From NCBI GenBank assembly GCA_017459865.1, contig JAFUCD010000037.1, positions 1 through 6,856 of the forward strand: 6,856 nt of DNA, given 5' to 3'. Positions 1 through 6,812 of the stretch are shown piece after piece. Each line of letters begins with the position of its first letter. The first letter of the stretch is position 1. The position numbers were made by a program, and so were the translations under genes. The stretch comes from Oscillospiraceae bacterium. Its GTDB lineage: Bacteria > Bacillota_A > Clostridia > Oscillospirales > Oscillospiraceae. The notes below the pieces were generated by a model. That model ran no database searches and was not told the DNA's origin. It saw only the letters and a program-made list of their open reading frames with translations.

Positions 1-626
1 TGGCAGATCTCTGGATCGCGCTGATCGTGCTGGCGGGGTATTTCCTCGGCTCGATCAGCTCCGCCATCGTGCTGATCTGGGAATGGTATCACCGCGACAT
101 CCGCACCGAGGGCAGCGGCAACGCCGGCGCGACGAACGCCGCGCGGTCCCACGGCATCGCCGCGGGGCTGCTCACGCTCGGCGGCGACATGCTCAAGGCG
201 GCGGTCTCCGGGCTCATCGGCTGGTTGCTGGGGCCGCTCGCGGGCGTCGGCGCGCTGAATGGGCTCGCCATCGCGAGCGCGGCGTGCTTCACGGGGCATT
301 GCTGGCCGGTGTACTATCGCTTCAAGGGCGGCAAGGGCGTGTCGGTCGCGGCGTGCGTGATCCTGCTGCTGGACTGGCGCGCGTTTCTCGTGCTGCTTGC
401 GATCTTCGTCGTCACGTTCCTGCTCTGGCGGCGCGTGAGCGTCTGCTCGCTCGTGGCGGCGGTGTTCTATCCGACGCTGTATTATCTTTTCAACCCCGGC
501 TTCACGCTCCCGTTTTTCGTGTGTCTGTATATCGCCGTCGCGTGCATTTTCCAGCACCGCGCGAACATCGGGCGCATCCTCCGCGGCGAGGAAAAGAAGT
601 TCACGCTCGGGAAATCGGACAAGTAA
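1..626 (+). CDS. plsY: Glycerol-3-phosphate acyltransferase PlsY (first base of start codon outside window)
   Basis: PlsY is a polytopic inner-membrane enzyme. It transfers the acyl group from acyl-phosphate to glycerol-3-phosphate, giving lysophosphatidic acid, the first step of phospholipid synthesis with PlsX and PlsC. All three family motifs are visible: GSGNAGATNAAR (about residues 38-49), the glycine-rich GHCWPVYYRFKGGKGV (99-114), and HRANIGR (186-192) near the C-terminus. Hydrophobic stretches between them fit the usual multi-span topology, and about 208 residues is normal length. Start choice: a GTG at 27 is possible, but the frame stays open to the edge. The window opens with TG-GCA-GAT-CTC-TGG, so one preceding A would give an ATG and an N-terminus MADLWIALIVLAGYFLGS, the usual PlsY shape; I prefer that start. 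Codons are G+C-rich like ppdK. A terminator lies 18 bases after the stop, so no downstream partner is co-transcribed. The upstream neighbour is not visible. Confidence 0.95.
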   Translation, partial: ADLWIALIVLAGYFLGSISSAIVLIWEWYHRDIRTEGSGNAGATNAARSHGIAAGLLTLGGDMLKAAVSGLIGWLLGPLAGVGALNGLAIASAACFTGHCWPVYYRFKGGKGVSVAACVILLLDWRAFLVLLAIFVVTFLLWRRVSVCSLVAAVFYPTLYYLFNPGFTLPFFVCLYIAVACIFQHRANIGRILRGEEKKFTLGKSDK

Positions 627-644
627 GAACCGTAAATCGCACTT

Positions 645-676
645 CGGCGCTTCGCACAAAGCGAAGCGCCGTTTTT
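645..676 (+). terminator. Intrinsic terminator of plsY
   Basis: An 11-bp perfect stem (645-655 with 661-671, CGGCGCTTCGC/GCGAAGCGCCG) closes a 5-base loop ACAAA and is followed at once by TTTTT at 672-676. It lies 18 bases after the plsY stop. This is a textbook rho-independent terminator that separates plsY from ppdK. Confidence 0.93.
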
Positions 677-696
677 GTTGCTATTTGCTAAACGAC

Positions 697-713
697 CAAT
701 TGCGGCACAATTG
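697..713. promoter_or_regulatory. Paired CAATTG palindromes, possible operator
   Basis: Two copies of the palindromic hexamer CAATTG (697-702 and 708-713) are separated by CGGCA, so their centres are 11 bp apart, about one helical turn. They sit in the intergenic region between the plsY terminator and the ppdK promoter, more than 100 bases upstream of the likely -10. This could be a regulator site, but I recognise no known operator and short A+T-rich palindromes arise by chance. Confidence 0.15.
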
Positions 714-800
714 TCCATTCCGGGCGGCAAAGTCATACGCAACGACGGAAAAAATCGTTTGAAACTGTTGTATTTTGTGATTTATTTGCATTGATTCTTT

Positions 801-816
801 TTACCGTTTTTGGTAA
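801..816. promoter_or_regulatory. Dyad TTACC-N6-GGTAA over the -35 region of ppdK
   Basis: A perfect 5-bp inverted repeat, TTACC (801-805) and GGTAA (812-816), flanks a T-rich spacer. It lies just upstream of the TATACT -10 at 835, so a bound protein would overlap the -35 region. It does not match the Rex or CcpA consensus sequences I know. The idea of an operator rests on position and symmetry only. Confidence 0.2.
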
Positions 817-840
817 TCTATTAGCGGTTTGAGTTATACT
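810..840 (+). promoter_or_regulatory. Likely ppdK promoter
   Basis: TATACT at 835-840 is a good sigma-70/sigma-A type -10 hexamer, 32 bases before the ppdK start. The best nearby -35 is a weak TTGGTA at 810-815 with a long 19-base spacer. An alternative pair, TTGATT at 791-796 and TAATCT at 814-819, has an ideal 17-base spacer but a poorer -10. The surrounding A+T-rich stretch (about 750-860), between two G+C-rich genes, supports a promoter here. Which pair is used cannot be settled from sequence. Confidence 0.5.
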
Positions 841-857
841 AATATTAGAAGAAATTT

Positions 858-864
858 GAAAGGA
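858..864 (+). promoter_or_regulatory. Ribosome binding site of ppdK
   Basis: GAAAGGA at 858-864 ends 8 bases before the ATG at 873. That is a standard Shine-Dalgarno spacing, and it fixes the ppdK start. Confidence 0.8.
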
Positions 865-872
865 CGAACAGC

Positions 873-3506
873 ATGAGCAAAAAGTATGTCTATCTGTTTA
901 GCGAAGGCAACGCCACCATGCGCGAGCTGCTGGGCGGCAAGGGCGCGAACCTGGCCGAGATGACCAATATCGGTCTGCCGGTCCCCCAGGGCTTTACGAT
1001 TTCCACCGAGGCCTGCACCCAGTACTATGAGGACGGCCGCAAGATCAATGACGAGATCATGGCAGAGGTCATGGCGAACGTCGCCGAGATGGAGAAGATC
1101 AACGGCAAGAAGTTCGGCGATCTCCAGAACCCCCTGCTCGTCTCCGTGCGCTCCGGCGCGCGCGCTTCCATGCCCGGCATGATGGACACGATCCTGAACC
1201 TCGGCCTGAACGACGACGTCGTCGCCGCCATGATCGCGGGCAACCCGGATCCCAAGTTCGAGCGTTTCGTTTATGACTCCTATCGCCGCTTCATCCAGAT
1301 GTTCTCCGACGTCGTCATGGAAGTCGGCAAGAAGTATTTTGAGCAGCTCATCGACGAGATGAAGGCCAAGAAGGGCGTCACGTTCGACGTCGAGCTCACC
1401 GCCGCCGACCTCAAGGAGCTGGCGGAGCAGTTCAAGGCCGAGTACAAAAAGCAGATCGGCGCGGACTTCCCGTCCGACCCCGTCGAGCAGCTCAAGGCCG
1501 CCATCGAGGCCGTGTTCCGCTCCTGGGACAACCCCCGCGCGAACGTCTATCGCCGTGACAACGACATCCCCTACTCCTGGGGCACCGCCGTCAACGTCAT
1601 GCCGATGGTCTTCGGCAACCTGAATGACAACTCCGGCACCGGCGTCGCCTTCACGCGCGACCCCGCCACCGGCGAGAAGAAGCTCATGGGCGAGTTCCTG
1701 ACCAACGCGCAGGGTGAAGACGTCGTCGCCGGCGTCCGCACCCCGATGCCCATCGCCCAGATGGAAGAGAAGTTCCCCGAGGCGTATGCCGACTTCATCA
1801 AGGTCTGCAGCCTGCTGGAGGATCACTACCGCGATATGCAGGACATGGAGTTCACCGTCGAGAACGGCAAGCTCTATATGCTCCAGTGCCGCAACGGCAA
1901 GCGCACCGCGCAGGCCGCGCTGAAGATCGCCTGCGATCTCGTGGACGAGGGCATGATCGACGAGAAGAAGGCCGTCGCCATGATCGATCCCCGCAACCTC
2001 GACACCCTGCTGCACCCGCAGTTCGACGCCGCTGAGCTGAAGGCCGCGACGCCGATCGGCAAGGGTCTCGGCGCCAGCCCCGGCGCTGCCTGCGGCAAGG
2101 TCGTCTTCACCGCTGAAGAGGCCAAGGAGTGGAACGAGCGCGGCGAGAAGGTCGTTCTCGTCCGTCTCGAGACCAGCCCCGAGGACATCGAGGGCATGAA
2201 GGCTGCGCAGGGCATCCTGACCGTGCGCGGCGGTATGACCAGCCACGCGGCCGTCGTTGCCCGCGGCATGGGCAAGTGCTGCGTCTCCGGCTGCGGCGAC
2301 ATCAAGATGGACGAGGTCAACAAGTGCTTCGAGCTGGCCGGCAAGGTCTATCACGAGGGCGACTTCATCTCCATCGACGGCTCCACCGGCAACATCTATG
2401 ACGGCGTCATCCCCACGGTCGACGCCTCCATCGCCGGCGAGTTCGGCCGCATCATGGCTTGGGCCGACAAGTATCGCCGCCTGCAGGTCCGCACGAACGC
2501 CGACACCCCCGAGGACGCCGCCAAGGCCCGCGAACTGGGGGCCCAGGGCATCGGCCTGACCCGTACCGAGCACATGTTCTTCAACGAGGATCGTATCCCC
2601 GTGTTCCGCCAGATGATCTGCTCCGACACCGTCGAGGAGCGCGTTGCGGCTCTGGCCAAGCTCGAGCCCATGCAGCAGGCCGACTTCGAGGGCATCTATG
2701 AGGCCATGGAGGGCATGCCTGTCACCATCCGCTTCCTGGATCCCCCGCTGCACGAGTTCGTGCCCACCGAGGAGGCCGACATTGCCGCCCTCGCCGAGGC
2801 ACAGGGCAAGACCGTTGAGGACATCAAGGCCATCATCGCCGGTCTCCATGAGTTCAACCCCATGATGGGTCACCGCGGCTGCCGTCTGGCCGTCACCTAT
2901 CCCGAGATCGCCGAGATGCAGACCCGCGCCGTCATCAAGGCCGCGCTGGCTGTCCAGGCCCGTCATCCCGAGTGGACGATGGTCCCCGAGATCATGATCC
3001 CGCTGGTCGGCGAGGTCAAGGAGCTCAAGTACGTCAAGGACGTCGTTGTCAAGGCCGCTGACGAGATCATCGCCGCTGCCGGCTCCGACATGAAGTACCT
3101 CGTCGGCACCATGATCGAGATCCCGCGCGCCGCTCTGACCGCGGACGAGATCGCCAAGGAAGCCGAGTTCTTCTCCTTCGGCACCAACGACCTGACCCAG
3201 ATGACCTTCGGCTTCAGCCGTGACGACGCCGGCAAGTTCCTCGGCGCGTACTACGACCGCAAGATCTATGAGAACGATCCGTTCGCCCGTGTCGACCAGA
3301 TCGGCGTCGGCAAGCTCGTGAAGATGGCGGCGAAGCTCGGCCGCGAGACCCGTCCCGAGCTGCACCTCGGCGTCTGCGGCGAGCACGGCGGCGATCCCAG
3401 CTCCGTTGAGTTCTTCCACAAGGTCGGTCTGGACTATGTGTCCTGCAGCCCGTTCCGCGTTCCCATCGCCCGCCTCGCCGCCGCCCAGGCCGCGATTAAG
3501 GAATAA
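873..3506 (+). CDS. ppdK: Pyruvate, phosphate dikinase
   Basis: Cytosolic PPDK interconverts pyruvate + ATP + Pi and PEP + AMP + PPi; in anaerobic clostridia it often works in the pyruvate-forming, ATP-yielding direction. At 877 aa it is full length and aligns from memory nearly end to end with the C. symbiosum enzyme. Domain order: N-terminal ATP-grasp nucleotide-binding domain (about 1-350, with RSGARASMPGMMDT, Arg93), swivelling phosphohistidine domain (about 390-510, GGMTSHAAVVARG with catalytic His458), and C-terminal PEP/pyruvate TIM barrel (about 535-877). The barrel keeps the expected active-site residues: Arg564 (LTRTEHMFF), Arg620 (TIRFLDPPLHEF), Glu749 (IEIPRAAL), Asn772-Asp773 (GTNDLTQM) and Cys835 (CGEHGGDPSS). 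The ATG is chosen for its Shine-Dalgarno site and the conserved start 'YVYLFSEGNATMRELLGGKGANLAEM'-like segment. It is apparently monocistronic, with its own promoter and a terminator at 3642. No partner regulatory kinase is visible. Nothing suggests damage. Confidence 0.98.
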   Translation: MSKKYVYLFSEGNATMRELLGGKGANLAEMTNIGLPVPQGFTISTEACTQYYEDGRKINDEIMAEVMANVAEMEKINGKKFGDLQNPLLVSVRSGARASMPGMMDTILNLGLNDDVVAAMIAGNPDPKFERFVYDSYRRFIQMFSDVVMEVGKKYFEQLIDEMKAKKGVTFDVELTAADLKELAEQFKAEYKKQIGADFPSDPVEQLKAAIEAVFRSWDNPRANVYRRDNDIPYSWGTAVNVMPMVFGNLNDNSGTGVAFTRDPATGEKKLMGEFLTNAQGEDVVAGVRTPMPIAQMEEKFPEAYADFIKVCSLLEDHYRDMQDMEFTVENGKLYMLQCRNGKRTAQAALKIACDLVDEGMIDEKKAVAMIDPRNLDTLLHPQFDAAELKAATPIGKGLGASPGAACGKVVFTAEEAKEWNERGEKVVLVRLETSPEDIEGMKAAQGILTVRGGMTSHAAVVARGMGKCCVSGCGDIKMDEVNKCFELAGKVYHEGDFISIDGSTGNIYDGVIPTVDASIAGEFGRIMAWADKYRRLQVRTNADTPEDAAKARELGAQGIGLTRTEHMFFNEDRIPVFRQMICSDTVEERVAALAKLEPMQQADFEGIYEAMEGMPVTIRFLDPPLHEFVPTEEADIAALAEAQGKTVEDIKAIIAGLHEFNPMMGHRGCRLAVTYPEIAEMQTRAVIKAALAVQARHPEWTMVPEIMIPLVGEVKELKYVKDVVVKAADEIIAAAGSDMKYLVGTMIEIPRAALTADEIAKEAEFFSFGTNDLTQMTFGFSRDDAGKFLGAYYDRKIYENDPFARVDQIGVGKLVKMAAKLGRETRPELHLGVCGEHGGDPSSVEFFHKVGLDYVSCSPFRVPIARLAAAQAAIKE

Positions 3507-3636
3507 CGATAATCGCTTCATCCGATTCGCGACCTTCACGGTCACGAAGGAAGATGCCAAGCGTTATCTCTGCAAAGATTCCTCGCGTCGTCGTGTCCAT
3601 TACTGGAAAGACTTCCAAGTGAATCTTTACATCTGA
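3507..3636 (+). other. ppdK 3' region with an orphan reading frame and nested inverted repeats
   Basis: Between the ppdK stop and its terminator lie 135 bases. A frame different from ppdK is open through it to a TGA at 3634-3636 and would read NDNRFIRFATFTVTKEDAKR..., ending KDFQVNLYI. It has no ATG, GTG or TTG start before its last few codons, and no ribosome site, so it is not a standalone gene. The same stretch can fold: AAAGATTC (3574-3581) pairs with GAATCTTT (3621-3628), and TGGAA-AGAC-TTCCA (3604-3617) nests inside. It may be a structured 3' UTR, or the tail of a lost gene moved here. I cannot decide between these. Confidence 0.3.
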
Positions 3637-3641
3637 AGCAC

Positions 3642-3672
3642 AACTCCCTCCGCATTTGCGGAGGGAGTTTTT
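3642..3672 (+). terminator. Intrinsic terminator of ppdK
   Basis: AACTCCCTCCGC (3642-3653) pairs perfectly with GCGGAGGGAGTT (3658-3669) around a 4-base loop ATTT, and a run of five T (3668-3672) follows. It is a very strong rho-independent terminator. It also marks the right edge of the G+C-rich core block. Confidence 0.95.
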
Positions 3673-3698
3673 ATATATTCGTCTTTCTTGATCCCTAA

Positions 3699-3923
3699 TC
3701 AACTTCAACTACTCTGCATAACGACTTCATGCCCGTAGTGCCGGTCATCACGACCACCGCAGAGACAACACTGCGCTGGGCAGTCGACGGAGAATCTTTC
3801 CATAAATCCGTCAGTGCGGGAACCTGGGAGATCCCGGAACTGGAACTGCGGCATGGGGACAACAATGTGTCCGTTACGGGAGAAGGGACAACGACCTTCA
3901 CTTATAGGCAGGGGCGGCTATAA
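3699..3923 (+). pseudogene. 3' remnant of a phage tail (distal-tail-like) protein gene
   Basis: A frame opens after a TAA at 3696-3698 and runs 74 codons to TAA at 3921-3923. An ATG at 3729 would give 64 residues, MPVVPVITTTAETTLRWAVD... ending TFTYRQGRL. The pattern is a small beta-rich domain: a 'W/G...AGTW-IPELEL' segment, then '(G)DN-NVSVTGEGTTTFTYR-G-L' at the very C-terminus. It resembles what I remember as the C-terminal end of phage tail family (distal tail) proteins from clostridial prophages. No Shine-Dalgarno precedes the ATG, the frame reads on upstream of it, and no other phage gene is nearby. I therefore call it a decayed prophage fragment rather than a small gene. The family assignment is from memory and moderate; an unknown small protein is the alternative. 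Confidence 0.5.
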
Positions 3924-3949
3924 AGCATCTTCCGAAAGCCTGCGATTTG

Positions 3950-3958
3950 TGATATACT
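3950..3958 (+). promoter_or_regulatory. Extended -10 promoter of the alpha/beta hydrolase gene
   Basis: TGATATACT contains the extended -10 element TGn (3950-3952) directly before TATACT (3953-3958). It lies 38 bases upstream of the TTG start at 3996. No good -35 is seen at 17 bases, which is acceptable for an extended -10 promoter. Transcription would start near 3965, leaving a leader of about 30 bases. Confidence 0.5.
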
Positions 3959-3983
3959 CCATCTTGACAAATAGATTTTTGCC

Positions 3984-3989
3984 GAGGTG
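3984..3989 (+). promoter_or_regulatory. Ribosome binding site that decides a TTG start
   Basis: GAGGTG at 3984-3989 ends 6 bases before the TTG at 3996. A GTG at 3987 is in the same frame but lies inside this Shine-Dalgarno sequence and so cannot be the start it serves. The TTG start also gives the family-typical N-terminus MKINVNGIEMYYE. Confidence 0.75.
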
Positions 3990-3995
3990 ATATAT

Positions 3996-4616
3996 TTGAA
4001 AATCAATGTTAATGGCATCGAAATGTACTATGAGAGAATCGGTGTGGGTCGTCCACTTGTACTGGTGCATGGTAACGGAATAGATCATAATGAGTTCAGA
4101 AACTCCATAGAGCTTCTCAGCAAACACTTTACCGTGTACGCAGTAGACTCTCGCGGTCACGGGCAAAGTTCAAAGGTTGATGAACTGCACTATACCGATA
4201 TGGCAGATGATATGGTAGCTTTCATGGAGCAGTTAGACTTAAAGGATGTCGTTTACTTTGGTCACAGTGACGGCGCGATCATCGGCCTGTTGACAGCGAT
4301 GAGAACAGAAAGAATCGGCCTATTGCTTGCCGGCAGTGCGAACATGACGCCGGAGGGCGCAGCAGTCTGGATGAGGACGATCTTAAAGGTGGTATTTGCG
4401 GTCAAAAAATCTCCGAGACTGCGTTTGATGCTCACGGAACCAAATATAACCCCGGAAGAGCTTGGCACCATTTGCACCCCCACCGTGGTGATCGCGGGCA
4501 GCAAAGATATTATTCTGGAAAAAGAAACCAGATGCATCGCTGCTTCGATTCCGGGATCTAAACTAAGAATCATCGATGGTGCCGGTCACGTAAGCTATAG
4601 TCATACGAACAAATGA
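3996..4616 (+). CDS. Alpha/beta hydrolase, C-terminus apparently clipped
   Basis: This is a small cytosolic serine hydrolase of the alpha/beta fold; the substrate cannot be told. Numbered from the TTG start, the protein is 206 aa. It shows the N-terminal strand 'INVNGIEMYYERIG', an oxyanion-hole HGNG (25-28), DSRGHGQS (51-58), the nucleophile elbow GHSDG with Ser91, the acid Asp171 in AGSKD, and the catalytic His198 in GAGH. The triad is therefore complete and an active enzyme is possible. The segment LMLTEPNITPEEL (144-156) is typical of a clostridial subgroup I remember. The protein stops 8 residues after the catalytic His, whereas relatives carry a final helix there. The in-frame codons after the TGA read I-L-N-I-F-D-I and then TAA (4638-4640), which could be that lost helix. 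It has its own promoter and no operon partner, and it is poorer in G+C than ppdK. Confidence 0.85.
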   Translation: MKINVNGIEMYYERIGVGRPLVLVHGNGIDHNEFRNSIELLSKHFTVYAVDSRGHGQSSKVDELHYTDMADDMVAFMEQLDLKDVVYFGHSDGAIIGLLTAMRTERIGLLLAGSANMTPEGAAVWMRTILKVVFAVKKSPRLRLMLTEPNITPEELGTICTPTVVIAGSKDIILEKETRCIAASIPGSKLRIIDGAGHVSYSHTNK

Positions 4617-4633
4617 ATCTTAAACATTTTTGA

Positions 4634-6607
4634 CATTTAAGTTTGTTTGACGAATATGAAGTCGTTTTGGCAGCGGGTGACGGGCGTCTGACCGATGAGG
4701 AAGAAACACAAAAATCCTATGATAAAGTCAAGGCTGCCATCGCAGCGCACGACAAAACCATTACGCTGACTGTTGGACAGCTCACTGTGGGCGTGACGAT
4801 CCCGGAATGGAGCGGCGTGTTCATGCTCTGTAACATGCAGAGCCCGTCCAGCTACATGCAAGCGGCGTTCCGTGCGCAGAATCCGTATTCTTTTAAGGGT
4901 GAAGACGGCAAGCGCTATCGCAAGGAACGCGCCTATCTCTTTGACTTTGATCCCGCCCGCACGCTGATTATCTACGATCAGTTTGCAAACAATCTCATTC
5001 GCAAAACCGCCACAGGCGGCACAACGGAAGACAGAGAAGAGAACATCAAACGGCTCTTGAACTTCTTCCCCGTTTTGGGCGAGGATGAGGAAGGACGCAT
5101 GGTCGAGCTGAACGCGGCACAGGTGCTTACGATCCCACGCAAGCTGAAGAGCGCCGAGGTCGTCCGTCATGGCTTCATGTCCAATTTCCTCTTTGCCAAC
5201 ATCAGCGGTATTTTCGGAGCTGCTGGATTCCTTCGTGAGATCATTGAGAAGCTGACGCCCGCCCATGAGGAAGGCGGCAAAAGCAATCAGGATCGGCTGA
5301 ACGCAATGGGCAGCATTCAGGTGGATGACGACGGAAATGCAGTAGTCGATAATGCAATCGTCATCGGAAAGACACAGGATATTTTTGGGGATAAGATTTT
5401 TGAGACCGTGCCTGTGGATCTGGAGACCGCCGTTACCAATGTGGCGCAAAGCGAGCCCGACGCCGTGGAAAAGCACCTGAACGCGCTTGCGAAATCCGTG
5501 AAAGGCAGAGTGGAGCAGGACATCATCGCTCCGATTGCGCAGAATTATGGAATGACACAAAAGGCGGCAAAGCGTCTGGAAGAGCAAACAGGGCGTGAGA
5601 TCGAACAGGCAATGTCCCGCGCAAAGGCAGATTTTGAGCAGCAACAGCGCATCGCAAAGGCTGCATTGGAGGCAAAACAACGTGTTGCCGAAACTGCTGC
5701 GGAAGCAAAGAAGGCGGAAGACGATTATGCTGCCGAGATTCAGGATGCCCTGCAAGCCCTGACACAGAGTGTAACAGAAACCGTGCAGCATACGCTTCAA
5801 GAAAAACCGAAAGAGCTGGTCGAGCGGCTGGAGACGAAAAAGGCAGAAGATGAAAAGAAGAGCGTGGAAGATGAAATTCGCGCCCATCTGCGCGGCTTCG
5901 CCCGTACGATTCCGTCCTTCATCATGGCATACGGCGACAAGAATCTGACGCTTGCCAACTTCGACGATTACACTGAAGACGATGTGTTCTTAGCCGTTAC
6001 AGGCATTACGGAGGATGAATTCCGCTTCCTGCGTGACGGCGGCGAGAAACGCAATCTGGAGACGGGCGTGATGGAGCACTATGACGGTCATCTGTTCGAT
6101 GAGGGCGTTTTCAACGATTCTATTCAGGAGTTCCTGCGCAAACGCGATGAGCTTGCGGACTACTTTGACGAAAGCAAGACGGAGGATATTTTCGATTACA
6201 TCCCGCCACAGAAAACCAATCAGATCTTTACGCCGAAGCGCGTCGTAAAGATGATGGTTGACAAACTGGAGGAGGAGAATCCGGGCTGCTTCGATGATCC
6301 GAACAAAACTTTTGCGGATCTTTATATGAAGTCCGGCTTGTACATCACGGAGATCGTCAAACGCCTCTATCGCAGCGAGGGCCTCAAAGCCGCCTATCCA
6401 GACGAAAAAGAACGCATCCGGCATATCCTGCGCCACCAGGTCTACGGCATGGCGCCGACACGCATTATCTATCTCATCGCCACCAATTATATTCTCGGGT
6501 TTGATGAAGAACTGAAAACCGAAACGCACAACTTTGTTGAGGCGGATGCAGCAGAAGCGGCGAAAAACGGAACGCTGCAAAAATTGGTCGATCGGAGCTT
6601 TGGGTAA
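4634..6607 (+). pseudogene. Internal fragment of a helicase-methyltransferase restriction-modification enzyme
   Basis: An open frame of 654 codons counted from TTG 4643. It begins inside the second RecA-like domain of an SF2 helicase: motif V-like TITLTVGQLTVGVTIPEW (39-56) and motif VI-like SYMQAAFRAQNP (70-81). A charged, Ala/Glu/Lys/Gln-rich coiled-coil-like coupler follows (about 307-412), then 'RTIPSFIMAYG' and 'VTGITEDEFRFLRDG'. Last comes the start of an N6-adenine methyltransferase domain: TNQIFTPKRVV (525-535), FADLYMKSGLY where the SAM motif I belongs (557-567), and QVYGMAPTRIIYLIATNYILGF (599-620). It ends at RSFG-stop, before the catalytic NPPY motif. The Walker A and DExH motifs and any nuclease would lie in the missing N-terminal part. 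The TTG has no ribosome site and a TGA is in frame at 4631, so it is truncated at both ends. In intact form it would be a single-chain Type I-like or Eco57I-like R-M protein, usually over 1000 aa. Internal function is unlikely, although the frame has no stop or frameshift. Confidence 0.75.
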
Positions 6608-6687
6608 TGGGCTTCGCTCAAGATAAGTAAACACAGTTCGTTCTCTGAACAGGACATTGCTTGTGCTTACGGATAGTTTTCTCTTTA

Positions 6688-6736
6688 AAAAACCAAGTGA
6701 CCATAACAGGAATCCTGTTATGGTCATTTGGTTTTT
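6688..6736. terminator. Long palindrome, bidirectional intrinsic terminator
   Basis: A 23-bp stem with one G-U pair (6688-6710 with 6714-6736) closes around AAT. The core is CCATAACAGG/CCTGTTATGG. On the + strand the 3' arm ends in TTTTT (6732-6736); on the - strand the complementary arm ends in a run of six T (complement of 6687-6692). It can therefore terminate transcription from both sides. It probably belonged to a former neighbouring gene; it sits 80 bases after the R-M fragment. Confidence 0.8.
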
Positions 6737-6783
6737 ATAGTATCACATGAATGGTTGGCTTTTCTTTGAGACCATCCCAAAAA

Positions 6784-6812
6784 TTGTGTAAACCTCCGAT
6801 GTGGTGTAGAAT
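6784..6812 (+). promoter_or_regulatory. Promoter of the IS transposase
   Basis: TTGTGT (6784-6789) and TAGAAT (6807-6812) are separated by exactly 17 bases. The -10 matches consensus at five of six positions, and the -35 at the key TTG. The -35 lies in the putative terminal inverted repeat, so transposase bound there could repress its own gene. Transcription would start at about 6818-6820. Confidence 0.55.

Noticed and set aside
83..691. 202-codon + strand frame overlapping plsY
   Set aside because: Arg-rich out-of-frame shadow of plsY that runs through its terminator; plsY motifs are in the other frame.
627..872. Riboswitch or leader peptide before ppdK
   Set aside because: The only strong hairpin is the plsY terminator; the leader after the likely -10 is about 25-30 bases, too short for a riboswitch.
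834..3560. 908-codon open frame on the - strand across the whole ppdK gene
   Set aside because: It is the mirror of a highly G+C-rich, biased gene; long antisense frames are expected there. Its sequence is low-complexity Leu/Asp/Gly/His/Val-rich, and ppdK itself is unambiguous with all catalytic residues.
3964..3969. TTGACA as a -35 box for the hydrolase
   Set aside because: A -10 at 17 bases would fall at 3987-3992, on the ribosome site and start codon; the extended -10 upstream fits better.
3987..3989. GTG as start of the hydrolase
   Set aside because: It overlaps the Shine-Dalgarno sequence itself; the TTG at 3996 has correct spacing and gives the family N-terminus.
4637..5887. 416-codon - strand frame opposite the R-M fragment
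   Set aside because: Leu/Cys/Phe-rich antisense composition without recognisable motifs, while the + strand shows clear helicase and methyltransferase motifs.
6607..6630. Short ATG frame (MGFAQDK) right after the R-M fragment
   Set aside because: Seven codons, no ribosome site and no continuation of methyltransferase motifs.
5990..6727. 245-codon - strand frame opposite the methyltransferase part
   Set aside because: Its start lies inside the terminator palindrome and it mirrors the conserved + strand coding region; no motif seen.
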